Below are positions 29,225 to 38,898 of a stretch of DNA of 64,000 nt, in pieces (the first letter of the stretch is position 1; the number at the start of each line of letters is the position of its first letter). The stretch spans positions 292,344-356,343 of the forward strand of contig NZ_JACAQA010000005.1 of assembly GCF_013385425.1 (NCBI RefSeq), read 5' to 3'. Source of the DNA: Pseudomonas gingeri. Lineage in GTDB: Bacteria; Pseudomonadota; Gammaproteobacteria; Pseudomonadales; Pseudomonadaceae. The notes under the pieces were generated by a model, which worked only from the letters and a program-made list of their open reading frames with translations, did no database searches and was not told the DNA's origin. The position numbers and the translations under genes are program-made.

Positions 29225-32200
29225 TGGCCAGCCTCGTTGCTTGGAGTTTCAGTAGTGTCTGACTTCTTGTGCTTCTTCTCGCCGCCGATGGACGACACCG
29301 ATACGAAGAACAGCGGAACCCAGAAGATCGCCAGAATCGTCGCGGTGATCATACCGCCAATCACGCCCGTACCGATGGCGTGCTGGCTACCCGAACCGGC
29401 ACCGGTGGAAATCGCCAACGGCACCACGCCGAGGATGAACGCCAGGGAGGTCATGATGATCGGACGCAGACGCATCCGACAAGCCTCGACGGCGGCATCG
29501 ATCAGGCTGCGGCCCTGTTCATGCAGTTCCTTGGCGAATTCGACGATCAGGATGGCGTTTTTCGCCGCCAGGCCGATGGTCGTCAACAGGCCCACCTGGA
29601 AATACACATCGTTGGACAGCCCGCGGAAGGTCGTCGCCAACAGCGCGCCGATGATCCCCAGCGGTACCACCAGCACCACGGCGATGGGGATCGACCAGCT
29701 CTCGTACAGCGCGGCGAGACACAGGAAGACCATCAGCAGCGACAGGGCGAACAACGCCGGCGCCTGGGAGCCGGACAGCTTCTCCTCGTACGACAGGCCG
29801 GTCCAGGAAATCCCGACGCCGGCCGGCAGTTTCGCGGCGATGGCTTCGACTTCCGCCAGGGCCTGGCCGGTACTGTAGCCGGGGGCCGGAGCACCGAGGA
29901 TCTCCACGGCGGCGACGCCGTTGAAACGCGAGAGCTTCGGCGAACCGTAGACCCACTCGCCCTTGGCGAAGGCGGAGAACGGCACCATGACCCCGGCGGT
30001 GTTGCGCACGTACCACTTCTGCAGGTCCTCAGGACTCATCCGTGAACTCGGTTTACCTTGCACGAACACCTTCTTCACCCGACCACGGTCGATGAAGTCG
30101 TTGACATAACTGGCACCCAGCGCAATCGACAAGCTGTTGTTGATGTCCGATAGGGACAGGCCCAAGGCGCTGGCGCGTTCGTCGTCGATGCTCAGTTGGT
30201 ACTGCGGCTCATCGTTCAGTCCGTTCGGACGCACCTGACTGAGCACCTTGCTCTGCGCGGCCATGCCGAGGAACTGGTTGCGGGCGGCCATCAACTTCTC
30301 GTGACCGATACCGGCCTTGTCTTGCAGATAGACATCGAAACCGATGGCGTTACCCAGCTCCAGTACGGCCGGAGGGGCGAAGGCAAACACCATCGCATCG
30401 CGGAAGGAGAAGAAGTGCTGCTGCGCGCGGGCAGCGAGGCCGAACACGCTGTTCTGACTGGTGCGCTCATGCCATGGCTTGAGCATGATGAAGCCCAGGC
30501 CCGAGCTCTGGCCATTACCGGCGAAGTTGAAACCGTTCACGGTAAACACCGAGGCCACGGTGTCGGATTCCTTGGTCAACAGATACTCACGCATCTCGTC
30601 GAGGACCGCCTGGGTCCGCTCGGCACTGGAACCGGATGGTGTCTGTACCTGGGCGAACAGTACGCCCTGGTCTTCTTCCGGCAGGAACGAGGTCGGAATG
30701 CGCAGGAACAACCAGATCATGCCGGCAAAGATGATCACGTAGACCAGCAGGTACGGCGCCTTGTGGCGCAGGATGCTGCCGACGGTGCGCTCATAGCCAC
30801 GCACACTGCGATCGAAATTGCGGTTGAACCAGCCGAAGAAGCCGCGTTTGGCCGTGCCGTGGTCGCCCTTGGCGATCGGCTTGAGCATGGTGGCGCATAG
30901 CGCCGGGGTGAAGATCAGGGCAACCATCACCGACAGGGCCATGGCCGAGACGATGGTGATCGAGAACTGTTTGTAGATCACCCCGGTGGAGCCGGCGAAG
31001 AACGCCATGGGCAGCAGTACCGCCGAGAGCACGAGGGCGATACCCACCAATGCGCCCTGGATCTGCCCCATGGATTTCTTGGTCGCTTCCTTGGGTGACA
31101 GGCCTTCCTCGCTCATCACCCGTTCGACGTTTTCCACCACGACGATGGCATCGTCCACCAGCAAGCCGATGGCCAGCACCATGCCGAACATGGTCAGGGT
31201 GTTGATGCTGAAACCGGCCGCCGCGAGGATCCCGAAGGTCCCGAGCAATACCACCGGTACGGTCATGGTGGTGATGATGGTGGCGCGGAAGTTCTGCAGG
31301 AACAGGAACATCACCAGGAACACCAGCACGATCGCCTCGACCAGGGTTTCAACCACGCCCTTGATCGATTCGGTCACCACCGGGGTGGTGTCGTACGGGT
31401 AGACCACTTGCATGCCCGGCGGGAAGAACGGCTCCAGGGTGGCGATGGTCTGGCGCAAGGCCTTGGCGGTGTCCAGGGCGTTGGCGCCGGCAGCGAGTTT
31501 CACTGCCAGGCCGGAGGCCGGCTTGCCGTTGTACTGGGCGTTGATGCTGTAGTTTTCACCGCCGAGGGCGACATCGGCGACATCCCCCAGGCGTACTTGC
31601 GAGCCGTCCTGGTTGACCTTGAGCAGGATCGCCTTGAACTGTTCGGCGGTCTGCAGGCGGGTCTTGCCGATGATGGTGGCGTTCAGCTGTTGGCCGGGCA
31701 TGGCCGGCAGCCCACCGAGTTGCCCGGAGGCGACCTGGACGTTCTGCGCGGCGATGGCGGTTTTCACGTCCACCGGGGTCAGCTTGAAGTTGTTCAACTT
31801 GGCCGGGTCAAGCCAGATGCGCATCGCATACTGGGCACCGAACACCTGGAAGTCACCGACACCGGCGGTCCGCGAGATCGGGTCCTGCATGTTGGAAACG
31901 ATGTAGTTGGCCAGGTCGTCGCGGTTCATGCTGCCGTCTGTCGAGACAACACCAATCACCATCAGGAAGTTCTTCACCGACTTGGTCACGCGGATACCCT
32001 GCTGCTGCACTTCTTGCGGCAGCAGCGGGGTGGCCAGGTTCAGTTTGTTCTGCACCTGGACCTGGGCGGTATCGGGGCTGGTGCCCTGATTGAAGGTCGC
32101 TGTGATGGTCATGCTGCCGTCGGAGTTACTCGACGACTCGATATAACGCAGGTTGTCGATACCGTTGAGTTGCTGCTCGATCACCTGGACCACGGTGTCC

Positions 32201-32373
32201 TGCACGGTCTGCGCCGAAGCGCCCGGGTAGGTCACGGCAATCGCGATGGCCGGCGGCGCAATGGCCGGGTACTGGTTGATCGGCAACTTGAGGATCGATA
32301 GAGCCCCGACCAACATGATCACCAGGGCGATCACCCAGGCGAAAATCGGGCGGTCGATAAAAAATTTCGACAT
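29221..32373 (-). CDS. emhB: RND multidrug efflux pump subunit, MexB/TtgB/EmhB type
   Basis: 1050 residues, the usual HAE1 size. It starts with [23 protein letters not shown]. Twelve membrane segments and two large periplasmic loops are evident. The proton-relay pair Asp-Asp lies in [18 protein letters not shown] (TM4). It is a hydrophobe/amphiphile antiporter of solvents, dyes and antibiotics. Three nt separate it from the adaptor gene and it overlaps the outer-membrane gene by 4 nt, a classic three-gene pump operon. Confidence 0.95.
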   Translation of the reverse strand: MSKFFIDRPIFAWVIALVIMLVGALSILKLPINQYPAIAPPAIAIAVTYPGASAQTVQDTVVQVIEQQLNGIDNLRYIESSSNSDGSMTITATFNQGTSPDTAQVQVQNKLNLATPLLPQEVQQQGIRVTKSVKNFLMVIGVVSTDGSMNRDDLANYIVSNMQDPISRTAGVGDFQVFGAQYAMRIWLDPAKLNNFKLTPVDVKTAIAAQNVQVASGQLGGLPAMPGQQLNATIIGKTRLQTAEQFKAILLKVNQDGSQVRLGDVADVALGGENYSINAQYNGKPASGLAVKLAAGANALDTAKALRQTIATLEPFFPPGMQVVYPYDTTPVVTESIKGVVETLVEAIVLVFLVMFLFLQNFRATIITTMTVPVVLLGTFGILAAAGFSINTLTMFGMVLAIGLLVDDAIVVVENVERVMSEEGLSPKEATKKSMGQIQGALVGIALVLSAVLLPMAFFAGSTGVIYKQFSITIVSAMALSVMVALIFTPALCATMLKPIAKGDHGTAKRGFFGWFNRNFDRSVRGYERTVGSILRHKAPYLLVYVIIFAGMIWLFLRIPTSFLPEEDQGVLFAQVQTPSGSSAERTQAVLDEMREYLLTKESDTVASVFTVNGFNFAGNGQSSGLGFIMLKPWHERTSQNSVFGLAARAQQHFFSFRDAMVFAFAPPAVLELGNAIGFDVYLQDKAGIGHEKLMAARNQFLGMAAQSKVLSQVRPNGLNDEPQYQLSIDDERASALGLSLSDINNSLSIALGASYVNDFIDRGRVKKVFVQGKPSSRMSPEDLQKWYVRNTAGVMVPFSAFAKGEWVYGSPKLSRFNGVAAVEILGAPAPGYSTGQALAEVEAIAAKLPAGVGISWTGLSYEEKLSGSQAPALFALSLLMVFLCLAALYESWSIPIAVVLVVPLGIIGALLATTFRGLSNDVYFQVGLLTTIGLAAKNAILIVEFAKELHEQGRSLIDAAVEACRMRLRPIIMTSLAFILGVVPLAISTGAGSGSQHAIGTGVIGGMITATILAIFWVPLFFVSVSSIGGEKKHKKSDTTETPSNEAGQ

Positions 32374-32376
32374 GGT

Positions 32377-33537
32377 TTACTCCCCTTTGCTGCCTGCGGC
32401 TTTATCTGTGGCCGGGGCAGGTGCCGGGTTGGCTGCCTTCACATTGCTGGCTTCGGAGGCCTTGACTTCAACGCCAGGACGCACGAACTGGAGACCTTCG
32501 GTGATCACCCGATCGCCGGCTTTCAGGCCGTCTTCGATCAGCCATTGGTTGCCGACGGTACGACTGGCCTTGAGCTGACGCAGTTCGACCTTGTTGTCCG
32601 GGCCGACGACCAGGGCGGTCGGGGTGCCTTTCAGGTCGCGGGTCACGCCTTGTTGCGGGGCGAGAATCGCGGCGCTGTTCACACCGGCCTGCAATTGGGC
32701 ATGCACGAACATGCCGGGCAGCAGGGTGTGATCCGGGTTCGGGAACACCGCCCGCAGGGTCACGGAACCGGTGGTTTCATCCACGGTGACTTCCGAGAAC
32801 TCCAGCTTGCCGTCCTGCTTGTACTGGCTGCCGTCTTCCAGGGTCAGCTTGACCGAGGCGGCATTGTCGCCGGCTTTCTGCAGGCGACCGCTTTCCAGCT
32901 CGCGACGCAGTTGCAGCAGTTCGGCGGTGGACTGCGTCACGTCGACGTAGATCGGGTCGAGCTGCGAGATCGTGGCCATGGCATCGGTCTGGCCGCTGCT
33001 GACCAGCGCGCCTTCGGTCACCGAGGAACGACCGATACGGCCGGACAGCGGCGCGTAGACCTTGGTGTAACGCACGTTGATCTGGGCGCTTTGCAGGGCC
33101 GCTTCCGATTGCAGGCGGTTGGCGACGGCGGTGTCGTACTCCTGACGGCTGACGGCCTGCTCATTCACCAGTTGCTTGTAGCGATCGGAAATCGACTTGG
33201 TCGATTGCAGGTTCGCTTCGGCGCTTTTCAAGGTCGCTTCATAGACCGATGGGTCGATCTGGTACAGCTGCTGGCCGGCTTTGACATCGCCGCCTTCCTT
33301 GAACAGACGCTTGAGAATGATGCCATTGACCTGTGGGCGAACTTCCGCGATGCGGTACGCCGTGGTCCGGCCGGGCAGGTCGGAAGTCAGGGTAAACGGT
33401 TGGGCTTGCAGGGTGACGACGCCGACCTGAGGCGCGGCGGGAGCTGGCGCAGCCGCCTTTTCCTCTTTACATCCGCTGAGCAGCGATGCCAGGGCGACGG
33501 CAGTGACCAGAGCGGTAACAGCTGGCTTGAGTTGCAT
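32377..33537 (-). CDS. emhA: Periplasmic adaptor lipoprotein, MexA/TtgA/EmhA type
   Basis: 386 residues from the ATG at 33537 (MQLKPAVTALVTAVALASLL...). The open frame continues upstream to 33573, but the shorter start gives a proper lipoprotein signal with LLSGC, cysteine 23. The membrane-fusion pattern is visible: EVRPQVNGIILKRLFKEGGDVKAGQQLYQIDP lipoyl half, helical hairpin, then YAPLSGRIGRSSVTEGALV. It is the first gene of the operon, 255 nt from the divergent repressor. Confidence 0.92.
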   Translation of the reverse strand: MQLKPAVTALVTAVALASLLSGCKEEKAAAPAPAAPQVGVVTLQAQPFTLTSDLPGRTTAYRIAEVRPQVNGIILKRLFKEGGDVKAGQQLYQIDPSVYEATLKSAEANLQSTKSISDRYKQLVNEQAVSRQEYDTAVANRLQSEAALQSAQINVRYTKVYAPLSGRIGRSSVTEGALVSSGQTDAMATISQLDPIYVDVTQSTAELLQLRRELESGRLQKAGDNAASVKLTLEDGSQYKQDGKLEFSEVTVDETTGSVTLRAVFPNPDHTLLPGMFVHAQLQAGVNSAAILAPQQGVTRDLKGTPTALVVGPDNKVELRQLKASRTVGNQWLIEDGLKAGDRVITEGLQFVRPGVEVKASEASNVKAANPAPAPATDKAAGSKGE

Positions 33538-33625
33538 GAAGATCCTCGGGTCAGGCGCGCACGATGCGCACAAGAAAAGTGGAAGGGTAAGAAAGGTGAT
33601 CCGGGTGGATAAATAGGTTGCTAAT

Positions 33626-33661
33626 GAATATACTTACATTCATGGTTGTTTGTAAATACTT
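33626..33661. promoter_or_regulatory. TtgR/EmhR operator in the divergent efflux promoter region
   Basis: The 36-nt element at 33626-33661 contains TTACATTCATGGTTGTTTGT followed by AA. Read on the minus strand it contains TATTTACAAACAACCATGAA, the sequence I recall as the P. putida TtgR operator. Its position between emhA and the TetR gene lets one site control both promoters. Match from memory, not from a search. Confidence 0.75.
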
Positions 33662-33791
33662 GCGCTTTGCGCAGAAATAGTTACAAAGCATGTAATTTAG
33701 CCCGGGAAAAGGCACAAGAATCGCCTCCCGCCATTAAGTTCCGATTACGCCCGGCGTTGCTCCGTGGCACCCTGATTGAGGTTTTACTGCC

Positions 33792-34424
33792 ATGGTCCGT
33801 CGCACCAAAGAGGAAGCTCAGGAGACCCGGAGACAGATACTCGAAGCTGCCGAAAAGGCCTTCTATGAGCGTGGTGTGGCGCGCACGACCCTGGCCGACA
33901 TCGCGACCCTGGCGGGCGTGACCCGGGGTGCCATCTATTGGCATTTCAGCAACAAGGCCGAGTTGGTGCAGGCGATGCTCGACAGCCTCCACGAGCCGCT
34001 GGATGCGTTGGCCCGGGCGAGCGAGAGTGAAGAGGAAGTCGATCCGCTGGGCTGCATGCGCACGTTGCTGATCCATGTGCTTCGTCAGGTTGCGCTGGAC
34101 CCCCAGACCCGGCGAATCAACGAAATTCTGTTTCATAAGTGCGAGTTCACCGATGAAATGTGTGACCTGCGCCGTCAGCGCCAGGCCGCCAGTGTGGACT
34201 GCAATCTGAAGATCGGCCTGACCTTGCGTAACGCCATTGCCCGCGGACAATTGCCCGAGCAACTCGACCCGGCCCGTGCGGCCATTGCCATACACGCTTA
34301 CATCCATGGGATCATTGCTCAATGGCTGTTGGTCTCCGACAGCTTTGAACTGCAGACGGAAGCGGAGCGTCTGGTCGACACCGGGCTGGACATGCTGCGC
34401 TTGAGCCCGGGCCTGCGCAATTAA
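33792..34424 (+). CDS. emhR: TetR-family repressor of the efflux operon (TtgR/EmhR)
   Basis: 210 residues, equal in length to TtgR. The HTH ([32 protein letters not shown]) is the AcrR/TtgR type. The C-terminal ligand domain includes [20 protein letters not shown]. Such repressors release DNA on binding drugs or plant phenolics. It is divergent from the pump it controls and has the matching operator between them. Confidence 0.9.
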   Translation: MVRRTKEEAQETRRQILEAAEKAFYERGVARTTLADIATLAGVTRGAIYWHFSNKAELVQAMLDSLHEPLDALARASESEEEVDPLGCMRTLLIHVLRQVALDPQTRRINEILFHKCEFTDEMCDLRRQRQAASVDCNLKIGLTLRNAIARGQLPEQLDPARAAIAIHAYIHGIIAQWLLVSDSFELQTEAERLVDTGLDMLRLSPGLRN

Positions 34425-34767
34425 GTCAAAATGCGTAATTGATTCTAGTTGTATCAGAGTCGGACGCGAGCAAAGTTGATGCGTCATATCGACAGATATC
34501 AGCTGACCATTATCTACCCGACAGCTTTATCTTGGTAGTTAGTAAGCTACGTATTTTGTAGCGAAAGTGTTGCGACTCTGTGAATGAATGTGCCGATTTG
34601 TTGCACAAATTGCTGAGCTGGCGCTCAACGGCATGGTGATGCTGGCTCTCTGCGGGCTGGCGGTGGCCTGGGGGAGGGGCCGGCGGCGACAAGGCCCGGT
34701 GTTTTTCCCCGCAGGCTCCGTCTTGACCCGGTGTTGACCACCGCGATTGTTCAATACTCGATACAAC
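34425..34767. other. Intergenic region with one weak small ORF
   Basis: 343 nt without a firm gene. The left part is AT-rich. A possible 49-codon reading frame is listed separately at 34588-34737. No terminator of convincing strength was seen. Confidence 0.4.
34588..34737 (+). CDS. Possible small membrane protein, 49 aa
   Basis: ATG at 34588, TGA at 34735. It encodes one hydrophobic helix (ELALNGMVMLALCGLAVAWG) followed by a basic cluster GRGRRRQG, the positive-inside pattern of a single-span protein, and ends FFPAGSVLTRC. The local sequence becomes GC-rich exactly over this frame. No good ribosome site is seen, so it may be spurious. Confidence 0.25.
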   Translation: MCRFVAQIAELALNGMVMLALCGLAVAWGRGRRRQGPVFFPAGSVLTRC

Positions 34768-35286
34768 TCAACTCATGCTGAACTTGACGTTGTAGCTGTA
34801 GGGGGGCGCCTTGAGGGTTTTGCTCAGGCGCGCCTTGCAGGAAGCCTGGCGCTCACCGATGGACTCGGCTTTCCTGATCCAGATGGGCAGGTAGTTGGGG
34901 CGCTGGGTGTGGGCGAAGCGTTCTTCCAGGGTATGTTGGGCAACGAATCGGCACTTGCGCGGCCCGGCGCCATAGATAAACCAGGCCCGCGGCCCGTCCA
35001 GTACCAGTTCACGGCGCTCGCCACTGGCGATGTTGAAACTTGACGGCGCCGCGCCGTGCAGGTCTAGGCCGGTGCCCAGGAGTTCGAGGGGCTCGGGGGA
35101 GTCGTTGCTGATCTCGATGGACGTGACTATTTTGGAAAAGCCCGGTGTTGACGGGTCTGGTTCTGCGGCGCCAGGTCCGAACGTGTCGCCGTCAGCCGCG
35201 CCGGTGGCGAAGGCGGCCAATGAAATCAGGCCCGAGAGTACGGCACAGAACAGGGCGAGGCTGATGGACTGCAAGAGGGGTGTCAT
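34768..35286 (-). CDS. Exported hypothetical protein
   Basis: 172 residues from the ATG at 35286, chosen because AAGGAA lies about 9 nt ahead and a signal peptide (MTPLLQSISLALFCAVLSGL...) starts there; the longer frame begins at 35328. The mature part has two cysteines (RKCRFVA, ASCKARL) that could form a disulfide and a pattern of alternating beta strands (SKIVTSIEISNDSPEPLELLG). No family recognised. Monocistronic. Confidence 0.6.
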   Translation of the reverse strand: MTPLLQSISLALFCAVLSGLISLAAFATGAADGDTFGPGAAEPDPSTPGFSKIVTSIEISNDSPEPLELLGTGLDLHGAAPSSFNIASGERRELVLDGPRAWFIYGAGPRKCRFVAQHTLEERFAHTQRPNYLPIWIRKAESIGERQASCKARLSKTLKAPPYSYNVKFSMS

Positions 35287-35501
35287 CTTATTAATTCCTT
35301 TTAATGAGGTCTTTTGAGACAGCGTCATCCCATGACACTGCGCGCCTGGCCGATTCCGGCGGGCTGCTGGGTAAGTATGGGGTTTGCTACCGAAAATACC
35401 CGGAGTAAAGGGCAGCGTCGTATGTAGGCTTATTCCTGTATTGTGGTGAGTTGCTTCAATGAATATGGCGAGTTGCAGGCGACTGTCCTACCCGCCGCCC
35501 A

Positions 35502-35534
35502 CAAAAAAGCCCCGGCACTTTCGGGCCGGGGCTT
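35502..35534 (-). terminator. Terminator of xenB
   Basis: AAGCCCCGGC pairs with GCCGGGGCTT around ACTTTCGG. Read leftward it is followed by TTTTTTGT. It lies just downstream of the xenB stop codon. Confidence 0.9.
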
Positions 35535-35562
35535 GCTGCTGGCGAGCTTTGTGGGCGCGCGC

Positions 35563-36612
35563 TTACAGCGTCGGGTAGTCGATATAGCCGACCGGGCCTT
35601 TGCCGTAGAAGGTTTCCGGGTGCGCCGGGTTCAATGGCGCATCGGCCTTCAGGCGGGCTGGCAGGTCCGGGTTGGCAATGAACGGCACGCCGAAGGCCAC
35701 CGCATCGGCCTTGCCGCTGGCCAGCCAGGCGTTGGCGCTGTCCTTGGTGAAACGTTCGTTGGCGATGTAAGGGCCGCCGAACGCCGCCTTCAGTTGTGGG
35801 CCGAGGCTGTCGCCGGCTTCTTTCTCGCGGGAGCAGATAAACGCGATACCGCGCTTGCCCAGTTCACGAGCGACGTAGGTGAAGGTCTCCGAAAGGTTCT
35901 CATCGCCCATGTCATGGGAATCGGCGCGTGGCGCCAGGTGCATGCCGACACGACCTGCGCCCCAGACTTCGATCACGGCGTCAGTCACTTCGAGCATCAG
36001 GCGCGCACGGTTTTCCACGGAACCGCCGTAGTTGTCGGTGCGCCGGTTGGTGCTGCTTTGCAGGAACTGGTCGAGCAGGTAGCCGTTGGCGCCGTGGATT
36101 TCCACACCGTCGAAACCGGCGGCCTTGGCGTTTTCCGCACCGACCCGGTAAGCGTCGACGATGTCGGCGATTTCAGCGGTTTCCAGGGCGCGTGGGGTCG
36201 GGTAGTCCGACAGTGGGCGCACCAGGCTGACATGGCCCTTGGGCTGGATGGCGCTCGGTGCGACCGGCAGTTCGCCGTTCAGGTACGAGGGATGGGAAAC
36301 CCGGCCCACGTGCCACAGTTGCAGGAAAATCCGCCCGCCGGCAGCGTGGATAGCCTTGGTCACGTTGGCCCAGCCACGCACCTGGTCGTTGGACCAGATA
36401 CCCGGGGTGTCCGGGTAGCCGACGCCCATTGGGGTCACGGAGGTGGCTTCGCTGAGGATCAGGCCGGCGGAGGCGCGCTGTACGTAGTACTCGGCCATCA
36501 GGGCGTTGGGTACGCGACCTTCATCGGCGCGGCAGCGGGTCAGCGGGGCCATGATGATGCGGTTGGGCAGTTCGAGGTCGCCCAGTTTGATCGGATCGAA
36601 AATAGTTGCCAT
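35563..36612 (-). CDS. xenB: XenB, Old Yellow Enzyme-type xenobiotic/enoate reductase
   Basis: 349 residues, same length and near-identical motifs to P. fluorescens XenB (MATIFDPIKLGDLELPNRIIMAPLTR). It is an FMN-dependent TIM barrel. HGANGYLLDQFLQSSTNRRTDNYGGS holds the substrate-binding histidine/asparagine pair and FMN loop; AFGVPFIANPDLPARL is the C-terminal phosphate-binding part. It uses NADPH to reduce nitro-aromatics, nitrate esters and activated alkenes. It is 34 nt downstream of an MFS gene and an ArsR regulator on the same strand, likely one stress-responsive unit. Confidence 0.93.
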   Translation of the reverse strand: MATIFDPIKLGDLELPNRIIMAPLTRCRADEGRVPNALMAEYYVQRASAGLILSEATSVTPMGVGYPDTPGIWSNDQVRGWANVTKAIHAAGGRIFLQLWHVGRVSHPSYLNGELPVAPSAIQPKGHVSLVRPLSDYPTPRALETAEIADIVDAYRVGAENAKAAGFDGVEIHGANGYLLDQFLQSSTNRRTDNYGGSVENRARLMLEVTDAVIEVWGAGRVGMHLAPRADSHDMGDENLSETFTYVARELGKRGIAFICSREKEAGDSLGPQLKAAFGGPYIANERFTKDSANAWLASGKADAVAFGVPFIANPDLPARLKADAPLNPAHPETFYGKGPVGYIDYPTL

Positions 36613-36646
36613 GTGTACAACCCTCGTTATCAGTTAGTCGCGGAAT

Positions 36647-37813
36647 TCAGTGGGTAGCAGGCGCCAGTTCGTCGTTGTCGCTCTGGCGAAAGGTAATCAG
36701 GGTCACCAGCAGGGCCAGGACCGCCAATGCCGCGGCGGCCAGGGGCACGCTGGTGAGGCCGAAGCCGTTGGCGATGACGCTGCCGCCGATCCAGGCCCCG
36801 AGGGCATTGCCGACGTTGAAGGCGCCGATGTTCAGGGTCGAGACCAGGTTGGGGGCGGCCTGGCCGTAGGTCACCACGTTGATCTGCAGGGCCGGCACGG
36901 CGGCGAAGCAGGCCGTGGCCCAGAGGAACAGGGTGATCTCGGCGGGGATCAGCACCAGGCTGCTCCAGGTCAGCGCGGTGGCCAGTACGGCCATGGCGAT
37001 GAACACGCCGATCAGCGTCGCGGCGAGGTTCTTGTCCGCCAGTTTGCCGCCGATGATGTTGCCGAGGGTCAGGCCCAGGCCCATCAGCACCAGGGTCCAG
37101 GTCACGCCCCGTGGCGAGACGCCGGTGACTTCGCCGAGCAGCGGCGCGATATAGGTGAACAGGGCGAACACGGCGGCGGAGAACAGTGCGGTCATGCTCA
37201 GAGAGAGCCAGAGCCCGGCGCCCTTGAGTGCCGCCAGTTCGGCGCGCATGTCGAGTTTCTCCTCGTCGTGCTTGGCCGGCAGGTAGCGGATCAGGCCGAT
37301 CAGCGCGATCACGCCGATCACGGTCACCGCCCAGAAGGTCGAGCGCCAGCCGGCTTCCTGGCCCAGTGCGGTGCCCAGCGGTACACCGAGCACGTTGGCC
37401 AGGGTCAGGCCGGTGAACATCAGGGCTACCGCCGAGGCACGCTTGTCCGGGGTCACCAGGTTGGCCGCCACCACCGAACCGATACCGAAGAAGGCACCGT
37501 GGCACAGGGCGGTGATGATCCGGGCGAACATCAGCACGTTGTAGTCACTGGCGATGGCACAGAGCAGGTTGCCGACGATAAATATCCCCATCAGCGCGAC
37601 CAGGGCTGTCTTGCGCGGCAGCCCTGCGGTGGCCATGGCCATGAACGGTGCGCCGATCGCCACGCCCAGGGCATAGCCGGTCACCAGCCAGCCGGCGCCG
37701 GGAATCGACACGCCGAGGTCCGCCGCCACATTGGGCAGCAGGCCCATGATGACGAACTCCGTGGTGCCGATGGCAAAAGCGCTGAGGGCCAGGATGAGTA
37801 ACGAGAGGGGCAT
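36647..37813 (-). CDS. MFS transporter, AraJ/YdhP (DHA1) type
   Basis: 388 residues, twelve membrane segments. FAIGTTEFVIMGLLPNVAADLGVSIPGAG is the hallmark N-terminus of the AraJ/YdhP drug-efflux branch, and LTLANVLGVPLGTALGQ is motif C of DHA1 antiporters. It sits between an ArsR regulator and xenB on one strand, suggesting export of the compound that induces or is produced by XenB. Substrate unknown. Confidence 0.85.
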   Translation of the reverse strand: MPLSLLILALSAFAIGTTEFVIMGLLPNVAADLGVSIPGAGWLVTGYALGVAIGAPFMAMATAGLPRKTALVALMGIFIVGNLLCAIASDYNVLMFARIITALCHGAFFGIGSVVAANLVTPDKRASAVALMFTGLTLANVLGVPLGTALGQEAGWRSTFWAVTVIGVIALIGLIRYLPAKHDEEKLDMRAELAALKGAGLWLSLSMTALFSAAVFALFTYIAPLLGEVTGVSPRGVTWTLVLMGLGLTLGNIIGGKLADKNLAATLIGVFIAMAVLATALTWSSLVLIPAEITLFLWATACFAAVPALQINVVTYGQAAPNLVSTLNIGAFNVGNALGAWIGGSVIANGFGLTSVPLAAAALAVLALLVTLITFRQSDNDELAPATH

Positions 37814-37829
37814 CTTGTGCGGTCCTTGT

Positions 37830-38132
37830 TTAGAGCTCTTGGCTCATGATGCGGAGGAATTCCTGGATGGTTTCCTCATTGCGTTTGAAGAAGTGCCATT
37901 GACCGGCTTTCTGGCTGCTGATCAACCCGGCGCGTTGCAGGGTCGCCAGGTGCGCGGACACGGTGGACTGCGACAGGCCGCAGCGCTGGTCGATCTGTCC
38001 GGCGCAGATGCCGTACTCATGGTTGTGGTGCTGTTCAGGGAACTGGTTTTTCGGGTCTTTCAGCCAGCTGAGAATGTCTCGGCGTACTGGGTGTGCCAGC
38101 GCTTTTATTATTTCGTCGAGGTCAAGGGGCAT
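37830..38132 (-). CDS. ArsR-family transcriptional regulator
   Basis: 100 residues from the ATG at 38132 (MPLDLDEIIKALAHPVRRDIL); the longer frame to 38207 would run through the operator-like palindromes. The winged HTH (QIDQRCGLSQSTVSAHLATLQRAGLISSQKAGQW) is typical of ArsR/SmtB. There are two cysteines but no classical metal-binding CxC motif, so it may sense a redox or small-molecule signal. It probably represses itself and the MFS-xenB genes. Confidence 0.85.
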   Translation of the reverse strand: MPLDLDEIIKALAHPVRRDILSWLKDPKNQFPEQHHNHEYGICAGQIDQRCGLSQSTVSAHLATLQRAGLISSQKAGQWHFFKRNEETIQEFLRIMSQEL

Positions 38133-38158
38133 GGTCGTTGCTCGGGGTGGGTAAAACG

Positions 38159-38262
38159 TTATATCGCGATGGGGCGAAATATATATCGGTATTTCGCGAT
38201 ACACCAATATGATTTTGATCTGAACTCAGTGTGGTTCGCTATATCGGGTTATAACGATATAG
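38159..38262. promoter_or_regulatory. Operator-like inverted repeats between the ArsR gene and acpH
   Basis: Several TATATCG-type half-sites fill this divergent region. TATCGCGA (from 38162) is mirrored by TCGCGATA (38195-38202). CTATATCG (38239-38246) and CGATATAG (38255-38262) form a perfect 8-bp inverted repeat. ArsR proteins bind such AT-rich palindromes; binding by the adjacent regulator is inferred. Confidence 0.5.
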
Positions 38263-38288
38263 GCTGGCGAGGTGCTAAGCTGTCGACC

Positions 38289-38882
38289 ATGAATTATCTC
38301 GCACACCTGCATCTGGGCGGCCAGCGCCCGGAACAACTGCTCGGCAGCCTCTATGGCGATTTCGTCAAGGGTCGCGTGCAAGGGCAGTTCACCCCCTCGA
38401 TCGAAGCGGCGATTCAGCTGCATCGCCATATCGATGTGTTTACCGATCGGCACCCGTTGGTGGGTCAGTCCTTGTCGCGGTTTTCCCTGACACGGCGGCG
38501 CTATGCCGGGATCGCCCTGGATGTGTTCTTCGATCACTGCCTGGCGCGGGATTGGGCGCTCTATGCCGAAGGCGAATTGGACAGCTTTACCGCCCAGGTC
38601 TATCGCGTGCTGGAAAGTGAGAGGAATCTGCCGGGGCGTCTGGCCGAGATCGTGCCTTATATGGTGGCGAACGACTGGCTGGGTTCCTACCGCGATTTCG
38701 AGGTGCTGGGACAGGTGTTGCGAGGGATTTCGCGGCGTTTGTCGCGGCCGGAGGCGCTGCTGCATGCGATGGGCGAATTGGAGGGGTTGTATGAGCCGTT
38801 GAGCGAGGACTTCCGGCTGTTCTATCCCGAGCTGCTGGCGTTTTCCCGCGCTCACTCGCTGAGTGAGCGCGACCCCCTGTAG
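38289..38882 (+). CDS. acpH: AcpH, acyl carrier protein phosphodiesterase
   Basis: 197 residues from the ATG at 38289 (MNYLAHLHLG); the open frame extends far upstream but that part is noncoding and crosses the ArsR gene. HD-like metal residues are seen in LAHLHLG, LGSLYGDFVKGR, LHRHIDVFTDRHP and DVFFDHCLARDW. It hydrolyses the 4-phosphopantetheine arm from holo-ACP. A perfect 11-bp inverted repeat (CGCGCTCACTC/GAGTGAGCGCG) lies inside its last codons (38848-38871). Confidence 0.9.
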   Translation: MNYLAHLHLGGQRPEQLLGSLYGDFVKGRVQGQFTPSIEAAIQLHRHIDVFTDRHPLVGQSLSRFSLTRRRYAGIALDVFFDHCLARDWALYAEGELDSFTAQVYRVLESERNLPGRLAEIVPYMVANDWLGSYRDFEVLGQVLRGISRRLSRPEALLHAMGELEGLYEPLSEDFRLFYPELLAFSRAHSLSERDPL

Positions 38883-38898
38883 CCTGGCTCGCCGGGTT

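Noticed and set aside
27899..29878. 659-codon open frame antisense to the efflux outer-membrane gene
   Set aside because: Shadow of emhC/emhB; composition is low-complexity Gly/Val/Gln typical of antisense GC-rich frames.
37731..38288. N-terminal extension of the acpH frame
   Set aside because: Crosses the ArsR gene and its operators; the ATG at 38289 gives the normal AcpH start.
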